Shown one piece after another: positions 27,736-37,110 of a stretch of DNA of 37,500 bases. The stretch is from Prorocentrum cordatum. Taxonomy: Eukaryota > Sar > Dinophyceae > Prorocentrales > Prorocentraceae. The position numbers and the translations under genes are program-made. The stretch is from NCBI GenBank assembly GCA_963575745.1, contig CAUYUJ010016479.1, positions 130,001 to 167,500 on the forward strand, read 5' to 3'. Each line of letters starts with the position of its first letter. Position 1 is the first letter of the stretch. The notes below the pieces were generated by a model that saw only the letters and a list, made by a program, of their open reading frames with translations, was not told where the DNA came from and ran no database searches.

Positions 27736-27812
27736 CTCCTCCTGCTCCTGCTGCTCGCGCTCCCCTGCTCTCCGGCCCCTGCTGCTCGCGCTCTCCTGCT
27801 GCCCCTGCTCCT

Positions 27813-27905
27813 CCCCCCCTCCCTTCCTACCTCTCTCCCCCCCCCCCCTTCCTCCTCCTGCAGGAGGAGGAAGGGAGGGGGGAAGAGAGGTAGGAAGGGA
27901 GGAGG
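27813..27905. repeat. Long palindrome centred on CTGCAG
   Basis: Arms of about 43 bp meet at CTGCAG (27858-27863). The outer word CCTTCCTACCTCTCT is matched by AGAGAGGTAGGAAGG. One indel and a few mismatches lie in the C/G run. Confidence 0.85.
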
Positions 27906-27941
27906 GATAACGAGAGGCATGCCTCTCGTTATCCCTCCTCC
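27898..27941. repeat. Perfect 44-bp palindrome without spacer
   Basis: The 22-bp half AGGGATAACGAGAGGCA (core shown) is followed directly by its exact reverse complement; the centre is GCATGC at 27917-27922. It overlaps the edge of the preceding palindrome. Confidence 0.95.
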
Positions 27942-28030
27942 ACCCCCGTCTGTGTCCTCCCCCCTCCCTCGCCGCGCCTCCTCCCAGGTGTGGCTCGCGG
28001 ACGGCACGTACCAGCTCTCGCCCCTCCTTT

Positions 28031-28100
28031 TAGGCGAACAATAAGTGACGTAAACATAAAAACTCGGAGGTCCGCGCGGAATTCTCGAATCGGCGCTGGG
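28031..28100. mobile_element. Foldback element, left-arm-like piece
   Basis: Contains AACTCGGAGGTCCGCGCGGA and CTCGAATCGGCGCTGG, matching the left arm of the complete foldback at 29121-29317. It interrupts the MULE relic just after its first catalytic block. Confidence 0.7.
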
Positions 28101-29039
28101 GCCCCCTAGCCCCAGCTACTGCCCGTGAACGGGCTCGCGCGGCCCTGCAGTTGCTCGCTGCTGCCTGGGAAGACCGAGCCTCCGTGCCGGGAGCCGTGGC
28201 CGCAGGCCTGCCGCCTGCTGGGCCCGGCGCCCCGCACGGACCCGGTGCTCATGCTCGCCTGCACGCACACTCCGCCCACCTGGCAACTGTGGAGGCGTCC
28301 GGCGCGGCCCGCGCGGCGGGCTGCTGTCTCGGGTCGGGCGAAAGGGGGGGATAGCAAAGGGAGGGTTTGAGAATCAGCTCACGCAGCTGATCTTCCCGGC
28401 GCCCCTCAGCGCCGGAGGCGCCCAGGCATCGAGGAGTGGGCCCCCCGGTGGGGCCGAAACCAGCTGCATGCAGCAAATTTCGTACCCCCCTCTTTCCCAA
28501 TCCCCCCCTGTCGTCCGGCCCGACGGCCTCCACTCCAGGCAGGCTCTCCACCGGCGTCTCCAGGGCCGCGGCCTCCAGACCCGCTGCCTCCAGCGGGCAG
28601 GCTTCCGCGCGCGCGCGCGTCCATGCTCGGAGCGCTGGCCTCTCTCGCCGACCAGGCCACGTGGCCACCTGCGCCGAGTTCTGCCGCCTCGCAGAGGCGC
28701 TCCCGCAAGAGGAGCGGCCGCTCTTGGCGCACTTCGCCTGCCACACGTGGGGCGGCAGGCCGGCCAGCCGCCCCTCCTCCTCCCGCCCGCCCTCTCTGGT
28801 CTGCGCACGACCGCGCCGAGGGCGCCGACTGCTTGACGACCATCGACGCGGAGCTGCTCCACCAGAGGTTTCCCGCCCACCTGGTCCAGAACGCAGCGCA
28901 CCCAGAGGCGCCCGTCGTCTTGGTGCCCCTGCGGAAGCAGCAGGCCATCACACACAACGACCTCTCGAAGATTCTCTGGCTGCCGCCGCACCGCTGCACC
29001 GTCGACCACGCAGCCGGGAACCCCCCAAGCCCTCAGCAC

Positions 29040-29118
29040 CTTTACCTTTACCTACTCCTTTACCCTTGCCTTTCCTTTTCCACTTTGCCTCCACTTTTCC
29101 TTTCCCTTTACCTTTGCT
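29040..29118. repeat. Impure TTTACC/TTTCCT pyrimidine tract
   Basis: Short pyrimidine-rich words (CCTTTACCTTTACC and variants) in loose tandem between the MULE relic and the foldback. A similar short run follows the foldback near 29335. Confidence 0.6.
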
Positions 29119-29120
29119 TT

Positions 29121-29317
29121 AGGGGAACGAAAAATAACATAAGCATAGAAACTCGGAGGGCTGCGCGGATTTCTCGAATCGGCGCTGGACCCCCCTCCCT
29201 GGCGCGCGGAGCGCGCCAGGGGCGGCGCCGGAGGCGCCGCCAGGGGAGTCCAGCGCCGATCCGAGAAATCCGCGCGGACCTCCGAGTTGTTATGTTCATG
29301 TCATTCTTCGTTCCCTT
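29121..29317. mobile_element. Complete foldback element with three nested hairpins
   Basis: Outer arms of about 70 bp: GGGGAACGAAAAATAACAT and ACTCGGAGGGCTGCGCGGAT on the left, their imperfect reverse complements on the right. The centre holds two perfect small hairpins with the same GGA loop: CTGGCGCGC/GCGCGCCAG at 29199-29219 and GGCGGCGCC/GGCGCCGCC at 29221-29241. Folded, it would make a three-way or cruciform structure. Partial relatives lie at 28031-28100 and 35428-35493. Confidence 0.85.
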
Positions 29318-29605
29318 ATGCATGTACCGTTAACTTTACCTTCACTTCTGGCTTTCTCTCCACCTTTCCGAGGAGGGGCCCCATGGGGGGTGGGACGGGG
29401 TGCGCACGGGCAGGCTGGGGCCCGGACCCGCGCGCCGGCGCGCCCCCAGGGGTTGGCGGCTCCGCCAAGGGGCACACAGCAAGGAGGCTCCCAGGACGCT
29501 GGCGCGCACGTGTGCGCTGAAGGCTCGCGTCTCGCAGTACGCGGTGGACCTGCTGGTGCTGGGGGTTGCGACCGCGCTGCTGCGGGGCGTGGCCGCGGTG
29601 TACAA
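29318..29605. other. No gene recognised
   Basis: GC-rich sequence with long overlapping frames on both strands (for example 29318-29980 plus). No motif seen. Confidence 0.4.
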
Positions 29606-29616
29606 TTGGAGGCCTG

Positions 29617-29800
29617 GAAATGGGCACCAACACCAACACATGGGGGGTTCCTCCACAACGGGAAGATGATCCCAGATTTCGGTGTTGGTGGTAATATTTG
29701 GGCCACCTTGGAAGCCAGAATATTACCACCACCACCGGGATCGGGATCTTCCTCCCTCGGTGTATGCACACCGACGAAATTGGTGTTGGTGTCAACCTCT
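29617..29800. mobile_element. 184-bp inverted-repeat element, probable 7-bp TSD
   Basis: The left end GAAATGGGCACCAACACCAA and the right end GGTGTTGGTGTCAACCTCT are imperfect inverted repeats. A second inner pair (GGTGGTAATATT/AATATTACCACC) surrounds the centre. AGGCCTG flanks it at 29610-29616 and 29801-29807. Confidence 0.7.
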
Positions 29801-29974
29801 AGGCCTGCGATACACGCACGAGAGGGGCCGCTTCACGGAGCCCTCCCCCGCCCGACTTCACGCTGGGCGCCGGGCGGCGGCGCCTTTGCACAAAAGGAGC
29901 CACGGAGGATGCCCTGGCTGACGGCGACGACGACCACGAATACCAGGGCGGCAGCGGGGACAGACGACGGCGGC

Positions 29975-30028
29975 CGATGACGACGACGGCGGCGACGACG
30001 ACGACGACGACGCCCGACACCCGACGCC

Positions 30029-30059
<31 letters not shown>

Positions 30060-30072
30060 AACGACGACGACA

Positions 30073-30111
<39 letters not shown>

Positions 30112-30120
30112 CCGACGGCG
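29975..30120. repeat. ACG/GAC microsatellite
   Basis: Nearly pure ACG repeats with CCC and AAC interruptions. Confidence 0.95.
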
Positions 30121-30140
30121 GCGGCGGCGGTGACGACGGC

Positions 30141-30338
30141 GTCGGCAAAACCATCGCCGGCGCAACCAGCGCTGGCGAAACCAGCCGCCGGCGAAACCAG
30201 CGGGGCGAAACCGGCGCCGGCGAAATCAGCGCCAGCGAAACCAGCGCCGGCGAAACCAGCCGTCGGCGGAACCAGCGGGGCGAAACCAGCGCCGGCGAAA
30301 CCAGCGCCGGCGAAACCAGCGCTGGCGAAACCAGCTCA
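30141..30338. repeat. Direct GGCGAAACCAGC array, 15-bp period
   Basis: About thirteen units of GGCGAAACCAGCGCC and variants in one orientation. Because the period is 15, plus frames give AKPAP pentads and minus frames give WFRRR pentads. The same 12-mer forms the head-to-head array at 17.7 kb. Confidence 0.9.
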
Positions 30339-30429
30339 TGCCGCGAAGCCGGGACTGATGGGCTGCCTGGGCATAGGTGGTCTTCTCGCTCCTGGCGATC
30401 TTGTGCTGCTCCGCGACTCTATCCTGCTT

Positions 30430-30830
30430 GTGGAGCGGGAGCGGGAGGGGGAGGAGGGGGAGAAGAGAAAAAGAGGTGGCGGGGAGGAGGGGAGGAGGGA
30501 AGGAGGATACAGACTCGTTCAACGTTTGCGGCCCCTGGAGCCTCCGGAGCGCTGACCTCCGCAGACCTCTGCGGGCGCAGACCTCCGCAGGCGGTGCGCC
30601 GGTGCGCTCTCGATGGGCCGCCGTGACCTCGGGTGGGCGCGGATCCGCATGACAAAGATGTTCGGGGCGTGGCTACGCACAGGTGAGCGACAATCAGAGA
30701 CAATCAGAGGAGCAGGAGGAGCAGGAGGAGGAGGAGGAGGAGGAGGAGGAGGAGAAGGAGAAGGAGGAGAAGGAGGAGAATGAGGAGGAGGAGGAGAAGG
30801 AGGAGGAGGAGGAGGAGGAGAGGTCAAGCG
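30430..30830. repeat. GGA-rich tracts
   Basis: Purine-rich runs at about 30436-30510 and 30705-30825 on the plus strand, the second nearly pure GGA. Between them is GC-rich sequence without a gene. GACAATCAGA is repeated in tandem near 30690. Confidence 0.9.
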
Positions 30831-31050
30831 TCCAGGTGAGCGACGGTCAGAGGCAGGTCTGCCGCGAGATGGCGCGGCGACCTCACGCGGCGGCCCGCGC
30901 GGGCCGCTGCGGCGCGGCACGCCGCACCGTTAAGACGCGGGGCGCCTGCGCGGGACCTTATGATGATGCGGGCAGCGTGCGCGGGAAGGTCGGCGCGCTC
31001 TCTTTTTCCCGTCGTGGCGTGGCAGAGGCAAGCCGCTCGCGCGCTCTATT

Positions 31051-31227
31051 TGACTACCTACCAGACCACCCCAACCCAACCCGAAGACCCGAATTTGACC
31101 CGAATTTCGGGTTGGGGGGGGTACGGGTTCCATGTGTTTTTTCAACGTTCCCCGACCCCCCCCACACTGGAAATGGAGGGCACATTGAGGCCATCGGGTT
31201 GGGTTGGGGTGGTTTGGTAGGTGGTGA
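31051..31227. mobile_element. 177-bp MITE, copy 2, with 5-bp TSD
   Basis: Same ends and length as 16919-17095. Flanked by CTATT at 31046-31050 and 31228-31232. Different TSDs at the two copies show independent insertions. Confidence 0.92.
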
Positions 31228-31232
31228 CTATT

Positions 31233-33180
31233 GGCTGGGGCAGAGCGTGCCAATTGTCCGAATGTCGGCGCAGGCGACCCCGTTTTCGTCTGTCTCTGCT
31301 GCGTCGCGCAGGCGGACGCGGGACCCGAGGAGGGGCGAGGTCGAGAGGGAGAGCTGCGGTCGACTTCGGCACCACTCCCGCGACAAATGGGCGAGAAGGG
31401 TGCGAGCGCGATCTGTTCCCCTTGGGGCTGGCGGGCGATTACGTGCCTTAAGATCTGCTCAGCTGAGCCACAAAAGCTTCGGATGTGCAGCAACAGTACA
31501 CCACCTCCATCCCCCATCCACCACACCGTTCATGTACATGCTTGCTTGCGGAAGCGGGCATCGGCACGAGCGAAGGCGCACTGCTACGCCAGCTCAAGCC
31601 CACCGCTTGCCGGCACTCCCCGTTTCGACTGCAGCACCCCTCCCCTCCGTTTCCCTCTATCCCGCCAGACCCTCGCAGGATAGGGCGAAGGGGCAAGCGA
31701 TTAAGGAAAAATCAGCGTTACCGACATCCCAGAAAACGCGGAGCACTCCAAGCATCAGCAGTGAAGAGAGAGCACGCGAATGGGAAATTCCGCGCCTGCG
31801 TCTCGGCCATCATACTATTCCTGGGCCCAAGCTGCATCCACGATCTCAAATCATAACGGTGAAGCTAGGTCATACGTGATTAACTAACATTGGATGAGCG
31901 TCATGGGCTGACTCGACAGACCAAGTCACTCAAGCGAGCAACGCATATCGTCATGACATTTGCAAGCGATGGCCGACATAGCAAGCAACAAGTACGAGCA
32001 CGGACGCCGCAGGTCCAATCACGCCAGCAACACATCCTTGCACTGCGCGGTGCGCAAGCTCACACGTTGTAGGGACAGGATTCGATGGCAATGTTGCGCT
32101 CATGACTGCTCAGTCATATACACATTGGCACACCACTCTGGTCGCAGCATTGTCCGTCTGCTATAGCCATGCTGTGCTGCCGAACTTCCGCCCGAACTTT
32201 GCTGCGTTATCTCAACGCCACCATGTTGATTGCCGATTGACGGCCGTCGCTTCTCTCCTCAGCAGGCCTGTCGCTCGCCCCATCTTGCAGGCGAGGCAAG
32301 AGGATGCATCCTGTGCGCAGCAGATGCGGCTCTGGACAGCTCTGCCAACAGAGCGCCTGGTCTTGTGCCGATCGCCTGGGGCACGGGTCGGCCCATGACA
32401 GGCGAATGACGCGACACAACGCACGCTTGGGTCGCAGTGGCGTGGGCCCACGCCGCGGTCGGAGTCAGCCGAGGGGAACTACGGGGCCTACTTGGGCACA
32501 ACAGGAAAGGAGGGCGACGACCATGCGCACACGAGACAGGCTCTGGTGAAGTGCCGCACAAAAGAATGACCCACCAACGCCCCCGGGACCGCCACGCTGC
32601 CCTGGCTCGGGCCACCCCGGCCGCGCGACGGGGCCTGAGTCAGTCCGTGAGCCTCTTGCCGGCGGCGACGCAGAGCGCGAAGCGTCGAGCTGGAAGGAGA
32701 AATTGGACGAGCGGCCGTGGATGAGGGTACAGGAGGGCGCTGCGCTCAGAGCGTGCGGCGTCGGCTTAAGAACTCTGGAACGTCTGAGTGCGAACAAAAC
32801 CTCTCCAAGAATCCACGACCTCCCCCTCCCCGCGCCTGGTGCGTCTCTAGATCTGCACACATTGGTTTCCTACAAGATGTTAGGGATACGCTGTCCAGAG
32901 ATGGGCGCCACATGGGCCCTCGAAGTCCAGTGCCACTGCAGAGCCTAAAACCAACGGCGTGCTCTGCAACGGAGCTGCAGCTGCCCCCCTGCCCAGCCTT
33001 TGCTCCTCAAGAGTCTAGTCGACCCCCCTTGGCATGAGCCTCTTCGGTCATTCCCCGCTCCTCGCCCCTGGAAGGAACCGAGGATCACCAAAGCTTGTAG
33101 ACATGCCAACGGAATGCACGCACACCCGGATGCTGGCCTGAAACGGAGGGACTCCAGCCACTGGCCAAGCAAGCTTGCCA
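31233..33180. other. About 2 kb without a recognised gene
   Basis: Lower GC than most of the window, especially 31840-32320. Frames are short and overlap on both strands. No tandem repeat, inverted repeat or protein motif was found by eye. Low-copy regulatory DNA or an untranslated region cannot be excluded. Confidence 0.4.
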
Positions 33181-33319
33181 TCGCTCGGACGTCCATTTCC
33201 CGTGCATTTTTTCGGTCTCGTGCGTGTTTTTTTTTGCCCGATGGTCCAGGATGGTCCCCGATGGTCCTTTCTGTTGCAACTTCGGGGGACCTCGCCTGTC
33301 CCCAAAATTGGTGTCTTTT

Positions 33320-33460
33320 CAGGGGCCCGACGCGGGCTCGATGCGGACTCGACGCGGATTTGGCATGGATTCGACGCGGATTCGACACGGATTCGACACG
33401 GATCCGACGCGTCCGACATGGATTCGACACGCATTCGACGCGGACAGGGCCGCGACGGGA
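33320..33460. repeat. 11-12-bp minisatellite
   Basis: About eleven units of GATTCGACACGG and close variants. A 334-codon plus frame (33000-34001) runs through this array and the SINE-like copy that follows, so it is a composite of repeats rather than a gene. Confidence 0.85.
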
Positions 33461-33720
33461 CAGACAAGGCCCCCCGAGGATGCAACACAAGGTCCTCGCC
33501 GAGGAGAAACTGCACACGCCCGAGCGATGCCAGGCCCCAGGGGCTCCTGCGGGACCCCGGAGGCATCCCTGGGGAGGACAGAAAGCCTCCGCGGAGGGCA
33601 CCTGCCGGCCGGCCTCTGCTTTAGGTGCGCCCCCTGCACCGAGAGCCCCCCCCCCACCGGGCAGCGCCGAGCTCTCTCCGGGAGGTCACCTTCGGCCACG
33701 CCGAGGCCGGGGCCTCCATG

Positions 33721-33888
33721 AAGGGGCCCTGGGGCACACAAATAAATCCACACAGATAACAGGATCCCCCCTTGCTTTCCCATGCTTTCTGGGTGTTTGT
33801 CTTCCCCCCCACTGCCCATATTGTCCCAGATTTTCCGGGGGATCGACGATGAATTGTGTCTGTGTGTGTGTGTTTTTTCTCCTCCTGA
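33721..33888. mobile_element. SINE-like repeat, full copy 2
   Basis: Runs from AAGGGGCCCTGGGGCACACA through GCTTTCTGGGTGTTTGTCTT to GATGAATTGTGTCTGTGTG and CCTCCTGA, uninterrupted at the point where the copy at 19.1/25.8 kb is split. No clear TSD found. Confidence 0.85.
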
Positions 33889-34368
33889 GTAGTAGAGTGC
33901 AGAGGCGGCGCGCGCACGCGCGATTCTGCTTCAGGCGGCCCAGAGAGGCGTCGGCTGGGGCCGCAGTGGGGCTCCATACAACAGCCGGCGGTGCGCCCTG
34001 AAGCAGCAAGACCATCAGGCCTGGCCCGGGGCAGCAAGGTCCGAACCACGTCCCGCCCCCCGCCCGATGCTGTCCCGTGCCCCGCCCCTCTCATGGGGCT
34101 CCCAACTTCGCGCTTCGCGCTCCGCGAAGCGCGAATAACTTCGCGCTCTCGCGCCGCCCCCCCCAAAGGGAGAAAAGGAGGACGAGGGGGAGGGAGAGGA
34201 GGAATGAGGCCCGCGAAGCGCGACTAACTTCGCGCCCTCGTGGGAGCCCCTGGGGAACGCAGGGCGGGCAGCATGAGCTGGCAAATGGCGTTGGCTCTGC
34301 GCTTCGCTGGTCCCCCCCGGTAGCCTTTGCGCCAACGGCCTGAGGCCTCCAAGAGGTGCCCAAGACTG
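33889..34368. other. No gene; strong hairpin and GCGAAGCGCGA motifs
   Basis: A perfect 13-bp hairpin with a 3-base loop lies at 34107-34135 (TTCGCGCTTCGCG, CTC). The phrase GCGAAGCGCGAATAACTTCG has an echo at about 34213 (GCGAAGCGCGACTAACTTCG). Confidence 0.6.
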
Positions 34369-34531
34369 AAGGGGCCTAGGGACACACACATAAATATACA
34401 CACACAAATGACCAGATTCCCCATCTGTTGCTATATTTTCTGGGTTTTTGTCTTCCCACCCACTTCCCATAGTTTCCAATATTTTTGGGGAATCGACGAC
34501 TCATTGTGTCTGTGTGTCTTTTCCCTCCTGA
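34369..34531. mobile_element. SINE-like repeat, full copy 3
   Basis: AAGGGGCCTAGGGACACACA ... GCTATATTTTCTGGGTTTTT ... CATTGTGTCTGTGTG ... CCCTCCTGA. It is the closest model for the empty site of the YR element insertion. It lies about 480 bp from copy 2 in the same orientation. A short AAGAC on both sides may be chance. Confidence 0.85.
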
Positions 34532-35427
34532 AAGACGAAAAACATGTCGCGGCCGAGGGACCACACACGAAGAACAGAAGAGGGTGCCTCCAAAGCCAGG
34601 GTTGTCCTCAACCCTCGTGCCCGCTGTATGCGCTTCTCCTGTGAGCGCCTGCCTAACACAAGAGATATGACGGATCACCACTGGATCCACAACATCGCGC
34701 AATCGCCATGCGCTCTAATCTTGCAGAACTGGCAACAGCGTGCCTCATCCAATTGCACATGAGTGTGCCAGCTCATCTGGACACATGATGGCCTCCAGCC
34801 CCCAAACATCTCATGCTCCATTGCGCACTGATGTAGCTGCCGCGCCAAAACTTCACACAATGTCTCTGACACTGGTTTACACATTGACGAAGTATCTACG
34901 CATTGCATGGCGCACGAGCGCGGGTGCCTGCAGGAGGCTCTTCAGGGTGTGACCACTCGATCCAACTGAGCCTGGTCCAGTTTCTGCTGGTTTGACCACC
35001 GCCGGGGAAATCTCCGTCTGATTGCCGATGTGGGGCGCGACAGGAAGCTGCAATACCTTGCCAAAGCGTACTGCCAAAAGCAAGCGCGCAACATGTAATG
35101 CTGCTTTGTGTGATGCATGCGGGTGTGCCGTAACGACACGCGGTATACAATACGGCGTGCTCGCGGACTGCCGTGTCAACCTGGATGCTCGCACACCGCT
35201 CATACATGAGGCCACAGGACCGATGTGTGTGTGTGTGAACACTGCAGCGCATTTAGCATTATGGCGGAAGTAATAGATGAGAGGCAACTGGATGCAGCGA
35301 ATTCCTGACTTGACGACGTGGGGCCTTGTTTCTGCAACCGCGCGCACTGGGCAACCCTGAGCGACCTCCGCTCTCGAGGACCCCCAGGAGACCTCGACCC
35401 TGCTTTTAGAAGCAGGAGTGCGCAAGA
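34532..35427. other. No gene recognised
   Basis: Less GC-rich stretch. Minus frames up to 239 codons overlap the foldback piece at 35.4 kb and show no domain. A short (TG)n run lies at about 35223-35236. Confidence 0.4.
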
Positions 35428-35493
35428 GGCGGCGCTGGAGGCGCCGCCAATGGGGTCCAGCGCCGACCCAAGAAATCCGCGTGGACCTCCGAA
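35428..35493. mobile_element. Foldback element, right-arm-like piece
   Basis: Carries the GGCGGCGCTGGAGGCGCCGCC-type small hairpin and GTCCAGCGCCGA, AGAAATCCGCGTGGACCTCC, matching the centre and right arm of 29121-29317. The left arm is missing. Confidence 0.75.
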
Positions 35494-35792
35494 GATCGAT
35501 GCTTGTCCAGACTCGTCGTCTTGGAACCTTCTCCACGGACTTCGCGTCGCTGGCTCCTCTCTGCGAGGGCCGCGGGGGGGGGGTTGCTCCTCCCACTGGG
35601 CGCCCGCGCTGGGGTCGCGGCCACGCTGGGACAGCCGGAGCCCGACGTGGCGGTCGTGGTGGATGGAGCTGGGCCGAGGGATCGCTGGGACAGGGCTCCG
35701 TTCTTCCTTCCCTCCGTCCTTCCTACCTTCGTTCTTTCCTTCTCACCGCCGCAGTGGAACGGTCTCACAGGGTTGTGGATGCCATGACAATG

Positions 35793-35949
35793 GACACTCT
35801 AAGAATCCGATCATTGAATCAAACATGTGTTAGAAATGTGTCAAACATGTTCTAAACATGTTTCAAACATGACTTTACGTGTTGAAAACATGTCTGGAAC
35901 ATTTTTTTAGACATCTGGAATGTATTTGGCAGCACGCTTCCTCTCCATG
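35793..35949. repeat. ACATGT-rich direct repeat, copy 1
   Basis: GGACACTCTAAGAATCC, then a run of AAACATGT-type palindromic words at about 14-bp spacing, then GACATCTGGAAT and GCTTCCTCTCCAT. It matches copy 2 at about 36950-37110. Its right end is interrupted by the TIR insertion that follows. Confidence 0.8.
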
Positions 35950-36100
35950 ACAGTCAACGTAGGAGTAAGGATGCGCGATAAAAGGATGCAAGGCCCTTGG
36001 ACGCCCATCTCGAAGCTTTTCGAGCCGGGCGCGGCCAACGAGAGTGGTCAAGGATAGACCGAAGAGGCAAGGATGCAAGGGTACCCTGCGGGTTGACTGT
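35950..36100. mobile_element. 151-bp insertion with 9-bp inverted ends
   Basis: Starts ACAGTCAAC and ends GTTGACTGT. Compared with copy 2 (CTCTCCATTGATCGACTTCC), copy 1 reads CTCTCCATG, this insert, then AATCGACTTCC, so the insert is absent from its paralogue. Any TSD is very short and unclear. Confidence 0.65.
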
Positions 36101-36949
36101 AATCGACTTCCACAATCTCGGGAGCGGCCAAGAGGGGGGTGTCCAAGAGGGGGGCGTGCAAATCATGACCGGCGGCATGTGCGCGGCCCAGCGGGGGGGC
36201 CAGGGACGTAATGAAATAAGAAGAGGCGCCACGAAATCTGGGGAGATATCATGGCCCCCGCCATGATATCCCCCCCCCCCCTAGTCATCACCCCCCTCTT
36301 TTCCGCCCCCGAACAATCAAAGGGTGAGCACGCGGCACGCGGGCCACGGCGGCGAGGGCACCCGCCCAAGGTCACCGCATCCTCCGACGAGCGAGCAACG
36401 CAGAGGGGGCGGCCGCACAGGCCCCCCCCTCTCGCGCTCTCCAACCTCGGAAAAAACAGCTGCGTGCAGCTGTGGATGCCACGACAGTGGATATACAAGC
36501 CCCGTCAAAAATATCCAGAAATGCAATTGGAAATCACGGCGATCGATATTTTCGAGCGGTTGTTAGAAACTGCGTTCTTCGATGCTGCGAGGGGTGTGCC
36601 GGATGTTTGACACCCTCGCGTCCAAGTTACTTATCTGGTGTCAGCATTGGAGTAGCGCTGACCATACAAGTACCGAACACAGAATACTTCTGTTTATTTT
36701 TGACGAGTGTTGTAGGGAGTCGAACTATATACACCGACGCTTCTTGCAGCCCTGCATTAGAATCTGCACTGGAGAGCGGGTGCTGGTGTATACGGGACCC
36801 TGGTGCCTACATGTTTCGCTGTTTCCCCGGGACATCGGGGGAAAAAGTATACACCACACCACCCCAGCGTCGTCCTCGGCCCTCAAGAAATCCTGGGGTT
36901 GAAAAGCAGCTCGCCACTGGTAAGGTCGATGTTCCAGTTTCCAAGGACA
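36101..36949. other. No gene; one perfect hairpin
   Basis: An 11-bp hairpin with a CCCC loop (GATATCATGGC/GCCATGATATC) lies at about 36245-36270 and is followed by a long C-run. The stretch 36540-36900 is more AT-rich and has no recognised coding content. Confidence 0.45.
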
Positions 36950-37110
36950 CTCTAACAATCCTATCATTCAACTAAAGATGTGTTTAACATGTCGGAGCAT
37001 GTTCGAAACATGTATTAAGCATGATTGTTACATATGTTTAAAACGTGTTTGACACATCTTTAAGACATCTGGAAATTACTTGGCTGCATGCTTCCTCTCC
37101 ATTGATCGAC
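36950..37110. repeat. ACATGT-rich direct repeat, copy 2
   Basis: GGACACTCTAACAATCC ... ACATGT words ... GACATCTGGAAATTAC ... GCTTCCTCTCCATTGATCG. Direct orientation relative to copy 1, about 1157 bp away. It could be a terminal direct repeat of a small element or two dispersed copies. Confidence 0.8.

Larger units (their letters stand above)
27215..27987 (+). other. Possible 773-bp GC-AG intron or composite insertion in the MULE relic
   Basis: The MULE reading ends at RTSE (Glu codon 27212-27214) and resumes at GTGTGGCTCGCGGAC (27988). The gap starts GCGCCG and ends in a pyrimidine stretch plus CCCAG. Joining the ends gives RTSE-VWLADGTYQLSP in frame. Dinoflagellates are known to tolerate GC and GA donors. 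The gap holds the 193-bp MITE, a CTC tract and two palindromes. Confidence 0.45.
26437..29010 (+). pseudogene. FLYWCH/MULE (Mutator-like) transposase relic
   Basis: Blocks appear in the expected order, spread over three frames. (1) A FLYWCH zinc finger: GGHRLVHDSCTCRLERVGQK, SSWSC, then after a +1 shift GVLVAEVRGEHSHLPCPD. (2) GENLLLYDSGPGPSRIVLFG at about 27119-27180. (3) The first catalytic Asp block VWLADGTYQLSP at 27988-28023. (4) LLPGKTE and REPWPQACRLLGP at about 28158-28235. (5) AHLATVEAS ... AAGCCLGSGE at about 28270-28345, where MULEs have GCxFH. (6) LAEALPQEERPLLAHF at about 28688-28735. (7) LWSAHDRA ... LTTIDAELLHQRF at about 28797-28866, with the catalytic Glu. (8) NDLSKIL near 28957. 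The middle Asp block is lost and stops and shifts are present, so it is inactive. Insertions separate blocks 1/2, 2/3 and 3/4. Confidence 0.75.

Noticed and set aside
28623-29333. A complete 236-codon host protein on the plus strand
   Set aside because: The middle part matches the C-terminal MULE block; the rest is shadow and pyrimidine tract.
31233-33180. Possible host gene in the lower-GC 2-kb stretch
   Set aside because: Only short overlapping frames; no motif, splice pattern or start context could be supported by eye.
33000-34001. 334-codon plus frame
   Set aside because: Composite of a gene-free stretch, an 11-12-bp minisatellite and a SINE-like copy.
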